Assembly (NCBI GenBank): GCA_900552245.1
Contig: URYY01000017.1
Span: 1 to 21,935 of the forward strand
Length of the DNA stretch: 21,935 bases
Reading direction: 5' to 3'
Source of the DNA: an uncultured Opitutales bacterium
GTDB lineage: Bacteria; Verrucomicrobiota; Verrucomicrobiia; Opitutales; Intestinicryptomonadaceae
A program made the position numbers and the translations under genes. Below, piece by piece: positions 7,963-13,790 of this stretch (position 1 is its first letter; the number at the start of each line of letters is the position of its first letter). Below the pieces are notes generated by a model. It had not been told where the DNA came from, did not search any database, and saw only the letters and a program-made list of their open reading frames with translations.

Positions 7963-8433
7963 TTACTTTGAAGCGGGCGCCGGTTGAGCCGCTTTAACTT
8001 TTGAATCCTTATTATCGACAGACTGCTTTTGAACGGGTTCCGTTTTTGCTGCAGCTTCCTTAGATGCAGCCTCGCCTTCCGCCGCCTTCTGCGCCGCAGC
8101 CGGTGCAACAGCCTGCTCGGCAACTTCATCAATTACCGAGCTCAAAGACGGAACTTCCGACGAAGCTGCCGAATTTTCAGCCGTCTTTGAAACGTAAATA
8201 TTGCCCATAAAAAGCAGGAATGTAAGTACAAAGAAAACCACTATGCACTTCACGCACACGCTAGTGAGAACATTTCCAGTCTCGCCGCCAAAAGCGCTCT
8301 CTGCGGCGCCTCCGCCCAAACTAGCCCCCATTCCAGCATCGGCGCTAGGCCTTTGCATTAAAATTACGAGCACCAAAAGCACGCAAATTAAAATGAGTAT
8401 CAACGTAAATATGCCTATTATGGTAGGTAACAT
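7963..8433 (-). CDS. secG: Preprotein translocase subunit SecG with long Ala/Lys-rich tail
   Basis: SecG is the small two-helix subunit of the SecYEG protein-export channel. The first 85 residues fit the family well: helix 1 at about 4-26, then LMQRPSADAGMGASLGGG and SAFGG (the Gly-rich cytoplasmic loop after LMQ), and helix 2 at about 58-80. The remaining 75 residues form a low-complexity tail rich in Ala, Glu, Lys and Ser, predicted disordered. The total of 156 residues is well above the 75-120 typical of SecG. A clear AGAGGA 8 bases before the ATG supports this start. The gene stands alone between two terminators. Confidence 0.9.
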   Translation of the reverse strand: MLPTIIGIFTLILILICVLLVLVILMQRPSADAGMGASLGGGAAESAFGGETGNVLTSVCVKCIVVFFVLTFLLFMGNIYVSKTAENSAASSEVPSLSSVIDEVAEQAVAPAAAQKAAEGEAASKEAAAKTEPVQKQSVDNKDSKVKAAQPAPASK

Positions 8434-8441
8434 ACAAAAAA

Positions 8442-8447
8442 TCCTCT
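8442..8447 (-). promoter_or_regulatory. Shine-Dalgarno of secG
   Basis: AGAGGA on the - strand, 8 bases upstream of the ATG at 8433. It is noted because most genes in this window lack a recognisable ribosome-binding site. Confidence 0.7.
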
Positions 8448-8520
8448 AAATATCTAATGACTTAAAGTTGCAAGAGTGACCGATTTAAAAAATTTTTCAA
8501 TACTTTTTTTAATGAAACTA

Positions 8521-8560
8521 AAAAAAACAAAAAAGCCGCGCATCGCATGAGGCGCGGCTT
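8521..8560 (-). terminator. Intrinsic terminator of the ribbon-helix-helix gene
   Basis: A perfect 9-bp GC-rich stem pairs 8533-8541 with 8552-8560 around a 10-base loop. A T-rich run interrupted by one G follows on the - strand (8521-8532). It lies 18 bases after the stop codon at 8578. Confidence 0.9.
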
Positions 8561-8577
8561 ACGAAATGAATACCGAA

Positions 8578-8787
8578 CTACTTAGTCAAACGCTTCTTTG
8601 GTTCCGCGATATTCGAGAAATCGCGAGCCATATTTGCCAGCGTATTGGCGATGAAATTAGAGCGGTTACGATTATCCATTTCCGCCATTTTATCTATCTG
8701 GTCAACCAAAGGCTTGGGCAGACTTATAGAAATCTGGGTCATACCCGAATCTTTAGAACCTGTTGCTGATTTAGGAGTTCTTCCCAT
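8578..8787 (-). CDS. Ribbon-helix-helix (CopG/Arc-type) DNA-binding protein
   Basis: A 69-residue protein with the ribbon-helix-helix pattern: a beta-strand TQISISLP (about residues 17-24) that would enter the major groove in a dimer, helix A PLVDQIDKMAEM (about 26-37) and helix B NRSNFIANTLANMARDF (about 41-57). Short basic tails flank the core. The family includes repressors and antitoxins. No toxin gene lies beside it, and it has its own terminator and a candidate promoter, so a free-standing regulator is more likely. A perfect inverted repeat in its leader (8819-8832) could be its own operator. Its targets are unknown. Confidence 0.85.
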   Translation of the reverse strand: MGRTPKSATGSKDSGMTQISISLPKPLVDQIDKMAEMDNRNRSNFIANTLANMARDFSNIAEPKKRLTK

Positions 8788-8818
8788 ATAGTAATCTTTC
8801 GCTTTGTTTTTGTTAGAA

Positions 8819-8832
8819 CCTTAATAGTAAGG
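8819..8832. promoter_or_regulatory. Inverted repeat in the leader of the ribbon-helix-helix gene (possible operator)
   Basis: CCTTA and TAAGG arms with a 4-base spacer (ATAG) lie between the candidate promoter and the start codon. Ribbon-helix-helix proteins commonly bind short inverted repeats near their own promoters, so autoregulation is possible. The evidence is position and symmetry only. Confidence 0.35.
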
Positions 8833-8856
8833 AATAAATCGGATTATTAAAGTTGT

Positions 8857-8885
8857 AGTTAATCTAAAATTCACAAAATTGTCAA
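8857..8885 (-). promoter_or_regulatory. Candidate sigma-70-like promoter of the ribbon-helix-helix gene
   Basis: A consensus TTGACA (8880-8885) is followed after 17 bases by TTAACT (8857-8862), a weak -10 match. The start codon is about 70 bases downstream. The -35 is convincing and the -10 is not. Confidence 0.4.
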
Positions 8886-8914
8886 TAACTTTTTTGTATT
8901 TTTTAGTAAGAGAC

Positions 8915-8945
8915 AAAAAAAGCACCACGAGAGTTCCCGAGGTGC
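8915..8945 (-). terminator. Intrinsic terminator of the oxidoreductase gene
   Basis: An 8-bp stem with one mismatch pairs 8922-8929 with 8938-8945 around an 8-base loop. Seven T residues follow on the - strand (8915-8921). It begins 23 bases after the stop at 8969. Confidence 0.82.
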
Positions 8946-8968
8946 CTAATTTTAAGCAAAGTTAACGA

Positions 8969-10153
8969 TTACTTTATGTCTAACTTCTTCCAAGCTCCAT
9001 CCGCCTGCGAGGACTCTACGCTGGCATCGATAAAGGCCATGCCCATTCTGCCGTCGTAAACGTTTGCATACTTGGATCCGTCGCAATTGAAGGGCTTGCC
9101 CGCCCAATATGCGCGCACGTCCTTTTCAAAGAATCTGTGCAAGCGCGCGTAGGCATCGTGGAAGCCTTCGCAGTGGCCACTCGGGATTTTAGGCTCGGCG
9201 AGCAAATCAGCGGGAACATCGCCCAAGAAGCCGTCATTCGGCGCAACTGCGCCTCTCCAGTACTTTCTGTCGGGCTTGCCCGGCTGGCAGATTGTGACAG
9301 CTTCAGACTCCTCCTGCCTCCAAATTAGAGAACCCTTAGTTCCGACTATCTCTATACCGAGGTCGTTCTTGTGCCCGTGATATATCTGAGAAGCTCTTAC
9401 AAGCGCCTTGCCGCCATTTGAAAGCTTGCAGTAGGCTGTGAAATGGTCGTCGAGAGCGCGACCGGGAACAAAGATTTCCAAGTGAGCGCTTACGTCCGTC
9501 ACATTCAAGCCCGTTGTAAATCTAAGCTGCATTAGGGCGTGTGTTGCGATGTCGCCGCCGCAACCGCTCTTGCCTGCAGCCTTCGGATTTGTGCGCCAAG
9601 AAGCCTGCATATTGCCGGAATCCTCAAGCTTGCTTGCAAGCCAACCCTGAACATAGTATGCGTCAACCCAGCGGATTTCTCCCAATAGCCCGCTTAGAAC
9701 TATAAAGCGCGAAAACCAAGTAGTCCAGTGCCCCAAGTAAGTGTGCGCAACAGCAAAGGGAACTTTGTTCTTTTCAACTGCCGCAACAATTTTATCGGCT
9801 TCTTCCATCGACATGCACAAGGGCTTTTCGCACATTACGGGTATTCCTGCCTCTACAGCCTTCATAACAGGATCGAAGTGCACGAAGTTCGGAGTAACAA
9901 CAACTAAGTAGTCTAGGCGCTCATCCTTTGGCAGATTTTTTTGCTCTGCTATCATCTCTGCATAGGATTCGTATCCCTTTATAGGATAGGGCCAATTTGC
10001 GGCTTCTTCCATTGCGATTTTCGGATCCGGATGCAAAGCTGCCGCAACCACGCGCCTAGTGCCGTCCGAATGAATCGCTCTCTGGTGGGGTTGAGCGATA
10101 AAAGCTCCGCCGCCTCCGCCTACTAAACCTACTCTTAATACTCTTTCTGACAT
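8969..10153 (-). CDS. Gfo/Idh/MocA-family NAD(P)-dependent oxidoreductase
   Basis: A 394-residue cytoplasmic dehydrogenase, usually acting on sugars, inositols or their derivatives. The N-terminal Rossmann domain has the dinucleotide-binding GLVGGGGGAF (about residues 9-18). The family EKP motif appears as MCEKPLCM (about residues 130-137), where Lys is catalytic. The C-terminal alpha/beta domain includes GGDIATHALMQL, whose His is the usual second catalytic residue. The substrate cannot be assigned; the family is very broad and often expanded in polysaccharide-degrading bacteria. An AAAGGA about 5 bases before the ATG supports this start. It is monocistronic, with a 168-base gap to gmk upstream and its own terminator downstream. 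Confidence 0.92.
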   Translation of the reverse strand: MSERVLRVGLVGGGGGAFIAQPHQRAIHSDGTRRVVAAALHPDPKIAMEEAANWPYPIKGYESYAEMIAEQKNLPKDERLDYLVVVTPNFVHFDPVMKAVEAGIPVMCEKPLCMSMEEADKIVAAVEKNKVPFAVAHTYLGHWTTWFSRFIVLSGLLGEIRWVDAYYVQGWLASKLEDSGNMQASWRTNPKAAGKSGCGGDIATHALMQLRFTTGLNVTDVSAHLEIFVPGRALDDHFTAYCKLSNGGKALVRASQIYHGHKNDLGIEIVGTKGSLIWRQEESEAVTICQPGKPDRKYWRGAVAPNDGFLGDVPADLLAEPKIPSGHCEGFHDAYARLHRFFEKDVRAYWAGKPFNCDGSKYANVYDGRMGMAFIDASVESSQADGAWKKLDIK

Positions 10154-10321
10154 ATTATTCCTTTGTTACAAAATAAATTCAAGACAACTGATAGACAGAT
10201 GAAAACAAATACAAACCGCGCGTTCAAGTAAAAAATCAAAAAACTATTATATGCTGTTGTGTTACTTTCCGTCTGAACAATTTAAGCGAGGGAAGCCTTA
10301 ACGCAATATATAGTTATACTA

Positions 10322-10894
10322 CTACTTGAGTTTTAGATAAATGCGCCTTAAAGCCTCATAGTCATGCTCGCGGCTCGCTGAAACTATGCAAAATTCAAAA
10401 TATTTCTCTTCCAGTAGCTCTCTCTTTGCAGTTTCAAGCCGCTTTGCTATATCTTCAGGCTTATCGCCCCTTAAAGTCATTCGCTCTTCTATTACGGATA
10501 GAGATTCGGGTTTTATAAATACACTGTGGAGCCTGTCGCGCAGGGCAGCGTCGGTTTCGGCTATGTTCTTCCAAGTTCTAGCCCCCTGCACGTCTATTAT
10601 CAAAATTACGTCCCTGCCCGAATTTAGCTTTTCCAAAATTTCCGACTTCTGCGTTCCGTAGTAATTGCCATGCACTTTAGCCCACTCGTAGAAATCGCCT
10701 GCCTTAATAGAATTTTCAAATTCCTCGACGCTTAAAAAGTGGTAGTCGACTCCGTCTAACTCGCCCTCGCGCGGCTTGCGCGTAGTTGCCGTGACCGCCC
10801 TTACGATGTTGCTATTTTCAGATATTAAGCGCTCGCAAACAGTATTCTTGCCGCTGCCTGCCGGGCCGGAAACTATTAGTAAGATTGAAGACAT
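10322..10894 (-). CDS. gmk: Guanylate kinase
   Basis: Gmk phosphorylates GMP (and dGMP) to the diphosphate using ATP. The P-loop is GPAGSGKNT (residues 9-17), with Asn where many homologues have Gly or Ser. The GMP-binding segment follows in TATTRKPREGELDGVDYHF (about residues 36-54), and the later IIDVQGART is the conserved second acidic strand. At 190 residues it is near the usual 200. It starts 1 base after the stop of the membrane-protein gene and is the last gene of the glgA-gmk array; no strong terminator is visible after it. Confidence 0.95.
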   Translation of the reverse strand: MSSILLIVSGPAGSGKNTVCERLISENSNIVRAVTATTRKPREGELDGVDYHFLSVEEFENSIKAGDFYEWAKVHGNYYGTQKSEILEKLNSGRDVILIIDVQGARTWKNIAETDAALRDRLHSVFIKPESLSVIEERMTLRGDKPEDIAKRLETAKRELLEEKYFEFCIVSASREHDYEALRRIYLKLK

Positions 10895-10895
10895 C

Positions 10896-11426
10896 TCAGT
10901 AAAAAATCATTGAAATATACATGGAAAGCGCGGCTAAAATAAAAAGCCCTCCAAAAGACTTTACTCGCGAGCTTTTCTGCCATAGCCACTCAAATAAATC
11001 GCGCATTCTGTATGGCAAGCAGCCAAAATATATAAAGGCAACGACCAAAATATAGGCAATCGCAACCATTGTGAGTCTTGCCGGTATATCCAACATGTAG
11101 GCCGAATCTATAAACTCCCGCAAGGCTAGCAACATCACAACACTCAAGCCCCTCACACTTAAAAAGTCCGGCAAATATTTAAAGGCCAAGAGCCCTGCTC
11201 CGCCAAATATAGCAATCAGAATAAACTTGTAGTTGCCAAAATCTGCCTCCGACAAGTTTAGGAGTATCAGCACAAACCACACTATGCCTGCCCCAAACAA
11301 TGCCACTGCAGCCCTTGGGCTTCTCAAAAATTTAAATGCAAGCGGCTTAAATTTCTCAGACAAAAACGCAAGCCCCGCCGCCAAGCACAAAGTTGCAAGA
11401 ATCGCTGTTGAAAGATATAAATTCAT
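10896..11426 (-). CDS. Unknown integral membrane protein
   Basis: I do not recognise this 176-residue protein. It is almost wholly hydrophobic, with about six predicted helices (roughly residues 5-22, 40-58, 67-85, 90-106, 116-138 and 158-175). Short charged loops include KFLRSPRAA after the first helix and RMRDLFEWLWQKSSRVK before the last. No catalytic motif is evident. The gene lies between the acyl-ACP thioesterase (31 bases upstream) and gmk (1 base downstream), so it is expressed as part of the array. A link to membrane lipid supply is possible from the neighbour but unproven. Confidence 0.75.
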   Translation of the reverse strand: MNLYLSTAILATLCLAAGLAFLSEKFKPLAFKFLRSPRAAVALFGAGIVWFVLILLNLSEADFGNYKFILIAIFGGAGLLAFKYLPDFLSVRGLSVVMLLALREFIDSAYMLDIPARLTMVAIAYILVVAFIYFGCLPYRMRDLFEWLWQKSSRVKSFGGLFILAALSMYISMIFY

Positions 11427-11457
11427 TCGCTTAAGAGTGCTTAAAATTTTTGTAAAA

Positions 11458-12186
11458 TCAAGCGTTAATCCACTCTATATTAACCCTCGCCCGCTCTTTA
11501 GACTCACAGACAATACTGTGAAAGGAGCGCAAGCCCTCTATGCTGCAGACGCTGTCCAAGCGCTGCCCCCTAAACACCTCAGACAAAAACCAAACTTCCA
11601 TGTTTTTTGGGTGGTGCGTCTTGTAAAATACGTCCGGAACAGGCTCTAGAGCCCAAGTTAGATAGATTGCGTTATTTACGTGTTGGTTTATATCCAAATC
11701 GTCTTTTCTCACACCAAAATTTGAAGTGTAAAGCGCATCCTTATCCGGAGGCTGAGGCATATCCGAAAACTTAAATTCAGACGCAAATTCGTCCGTCCTT
11801 AGCCAATCGCCAAGGGTATCGAGCCGCTCCAAGCGCCTCTTGTTAAGATCGAACAGTATCCACATTGTGCGGGCTGTTGCGACAGGGTCTCCCATTTCGT
11901 CGGAGAGCACAAACTCGCGCTCGGTCGTTACCTTTGTGCGGGTTGAGGCCCAAGTCTTTATGCAGACTCTCTCTCCGCAAGTGGGAAGCCTATCTATATC
12001 TAGCCTAAGCTTTGCTAGAGCCCAGCCCAGACCCTGCGGCATTAGCGTAGAAGACCCAACGCCCAAGACTTCGGCATGGTCCTTAGCAAGCTCCTGCATC
12101 ATTTGCAAAAAAGACGGCAATTTCAAAAAGCCATTTACATCGCTATCTGAAATTCTGACTCTGTAGGTATCTGAATATTTTAGCAT
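11458..12186 (-). CDS. Acyl-ACP thioesterase (FatA/FatB-like)
   Basis: This enzyme hydrolyses the thioester of acyl-acyl carrier protein, releasing free fatty acid and ending chain elongation. The 242-residue protein has two hot-dog folds. The second carries DLDINQHVNNAIY, giving the Asp165-Asn167-His169 set; Glu203 in LSEVFRG lies 38 residues beyond the Asp, the same spacing as Asp281-Glu319 in the plant FatB catalytic set. The catalytic groups therefore look complete. The first hot-dog domain includes VRISDSDVNGFLKL near the N-terminus. Chain-length preference cannot be predicted. It lies in the array between the HIT gene and the unknown membrane gene, without a visible Shine-Dalgarno. Confidence 0.88.
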   Translation of the reverse strand: MLKYSDTYRVRISDSDVNGFLKLPSFLQMMQELAKDHAEVLGVGSSTLMPQGLGWALAKLRLDIDRLPTCGERVCIKTWASTRTKVTTEREFVLSDEMGDPVATARTMWILFDLNKRRLERLDTLGDWLRTDEFASEFKFSDMPQPPDKDALYTSNFGVRKDDLDINQHVNNAIYLTWALEPVPDVFYKTHHPKNMEVWFLSEVFRGQRLDSVCSIEGLRSFHSIVCESKERARVNIEWINA

Positions 12187-12232
12187 CTAAAAATCGGACA
12201 AAGTTTTGCGTCTGTAACATTTAGCGCAAAAA

Positions 12233-12571
12233 TCAACCCGGAGGCCAAGCCATCTGCCTGCCGCCAAGTATGTGCAAGTGCAAATGCGGAACCGTTTCGC
12301 CGGCCATTAGCCCGTTATTTATAACTACTCTAAACCCATCTTCAAGCCCGGCTGCCTTTGCAACTTTCGGAGCCGTGAGAAGCAAGTGCGACAAAATTTC
12401 GGCATCTTCCCCGGAGGCCTCCGACAGCCTCGGTATGGGCTTTTTGGGAATTAGCAGAATGTGGACCGGCGCCTGCGGGTTTAAATCGCAAATTGCCATG
12501 CAAAGGTCGTCTTTGTAGACTTGCTTTGAAGGCACCTCGCCGTCGTATATCTTCTGGAATATAGTTTTCAT
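12233..12571 (-). CDS. HIT-family (Hint-like) nucleotide hydrolase
   Basis: HIT proteins bind nucleotides and cleave nucleoside phosphoramidates or related phosphates. This one is 112 residues with the defining HLHLHI triad (His96, His98, His100) and a closing GGRQMAWPPG typical of the PKCI/Hint branch. The start is placed at the ATG at 12571, directly after the stop of the upstream gene; a TTG at 12580 in frame adds three residues but lacks support, and homologues normally begin MKT-like. Spacing of 1 base suggests coupling to the unknown gene. Its physiological substrate is unclear, as for most bacterial Hint proteins. Confidence 0.92.
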   Translation of the reverse strand: MKTIFQKIYDGEVPSKQVYKDDLCMAICDLNPQAPVHILLIPKKPIPRLSEASGEDAEILSHLLLTAPKVAKAAGLEDGFRVVINNGLMAGETVPHLHLHILGGRQMAWPPG

Positions 12572-12572
12572 A

Positions 12573-13016
12573 CTAGACAAATATTATTTCCAAGTTCGGC
12601 AGGCAACTCTCATACCTTAGAACTATGCCCTCAACTGTAGATAAATTTTCGGCATATTCAATACGTTTTTTTGCAGACCATCTTTTTCCGCCGCGGACGG
12701 TCGATTCGTCCAAGCCCTCTATAATTAAAATCGGATTCTTGCAACCCGCTAGCCTCTTTATAGCGTCATTTATTGTTGCAAGCGCAAAGAGCGGATCAAA
12801 ATAAGCCCCCGACATATCCAAGTATTCAAGCGTGGAATCGGGAGAATACATCTTTAAAATTGCCCTAGCAAAGTCGCGCGGAGCGCTTAGTTCGGCATTT
12901 TGCGAAAGAGCAAAGTCTAGCGCGCAATTTGTCTGCAAAAACACATCGCTTCCGAAATCGGAGCGCGCCGCCAAAATTCCGTTTACAATTCTCAACTTGC
13001 GAACATCCGAGCGCAT
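12573..13016 (-). CDS. Unknown protein, 147 residues
   Basis: I do not recognise this protein. It is soluble, mixed alpha/beta by eye, with no signal peptide and no transmembrane segment. A hydrophobic strand ending in acid, NPILIIEGLDES (about residues 93-104), looks like a Walker B or similar acidic strand, but no Walker A is present. It is followed by a basic stretch GGKRWSAKKRIEY. An ATPase-like fold remnant is possible but speculative. It is packed between xth (2 bases) and the HIT gene (1 base), has the same base composition as its neighbours, and is almost certainly a real translated gene in the array. Confidence 0.7.
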   Translation of the reverse strand: MRSDVRKLRIVNGILAARSDFGSDVFLQTNCALDFALSQNAELSAPRDFARAILKMYSPDSTLEYLDMSGAYFDPLFALATINDAIKRLAGCKNPILIIEGLDESTVRGGKRWSAKKRIEYAENLSTVEGIVLRYESCLPNLEIIFV

Positions 13017-13018
13017 GG

Positions 13019-13765
13019 CTAGATTTCAATCAGGACCGGACAGTGGTCCGAACCTAGAACATCGTCTAAAATCTCGCAGCGCTTCACCGATTTTTCAAAG
13101 CCCTTTGAGACCAAAAAGTAATCTATTCTCCACCCCACGTTTCTCTCTCGAGCTCGGCTTCTGTAGCTCCACCAAGTGTACCTATCTTTCACTTTCGGAT
13201 TGAAATACCTCCAGACATCCACAAGCCCCGCATCGTTTAAAAGCGTCGTAAAGTCTTCTCGCTCCTCGTCGGTAAAACCCGCCGAAAAATGATTTGTATC
13301 CGGATTTGCCAAGTCGATTTCCTCGTGGGCTACGTTTAGATCGCCGCAAATTACAAGGGGTTTTCTAAGCCCTTTTACAAATTCCCGGAAATCCCTGTTC
13401 CACTGCCTGCGGTAAGGCAGGCGGCGCAAATCGTCCTGCGAATTTGGAACGTAGGTACTTATCAAGTTGAAATCGCCGTAATCGCAGCAGAGTATCCGCC
13501 CCTCGTCGGGGTGCCCCTCCAGATCTATTAGGCGGGCGTCAAAAGCGGGGGTGTTTGAGAGAATTGCCGTTCCGGAATAGCCTTTTTTTACGGCGCAATT
13601 AAAGTACTTTGCCTTGAATGGCAGTTCTATTGAGTCGCAAATATCTCGCGAAACTTTCGTCTCTTGAAGGCACAATATGTCGGGCTTATACTCTTCTACA
13701 AAGAGCGAAAAATTTTTCTTAAGCACGGCCCTGAGCCCGTTTACATTCCAAGAGATTATTTTCAT
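13019..13765 (-). CDS. xth: Exodeoxyribonuclease III (AP endonuclease)
   Basis: Xth cuts DNA at abasic sites and removes 3'-blocking groups in base-excision repair. The frame is open from 13912, but that extension lies inside the helicase gene. The ATG at 13765 starts the conserved MKIISWNVNGLRA, giving 248 residues, close to the usual 250-270. Catalytic motifs are all seen: LCLQETK (metal-binding Glu), GYSGTAILSN, STYVPNSQ (Tyr), ICGDLNVAHEEIDL (Asp and Asn), and GSDHCPV at the C-terminus (Asp-His pair). It follows the SNF2 helicase by 25 bases, a neighbour with a plausible DNA-transaction link. Confidence 0.95.
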   Translation of the reverse strand: MKIISWNVNGLRAVLKKNFSLFVEEYKPDILCLQETKVSRDICDSIELPFKAKYFNCAVKKGYSGTAILSNTPAFDARLIDLEGHPDEGRILCCDYGDFNLISTYVPNSQDDLRRLPYRRQWNRDFREFVKGLRKPLVICGDLNVAHEEIDLANPDTNHFSAGFTDEEREDFTTLLNDAGLVDVWRYFNPKVKDRYTWWSYRSRARERNVGWRIDYFLVSKGFEKSVKRCEILDDVLGSDHCPVLIEI

Positions 13766-13790
13766 AAGCCAAAGTTCTAATTTAAGCGCG

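Noticed and set aside
8578..8787. Antitoxin of a toxin-antitoxin pair
   Set aside because: No small partner gene lies beside it; terminators bound it on both sides.
10246..10251. TATAAT before the oxidoreductase gene
   Set aside because: A perfect -10 on the - strand, but no acceptable -35 at 16-19 bases; not firm enough to call a promoter.
12572..12580. TTG start of the HIT protein
   Set aside because: An ATG three codons later matches the usual start of the family and avoids an 8-base overlap with the upstream gene.
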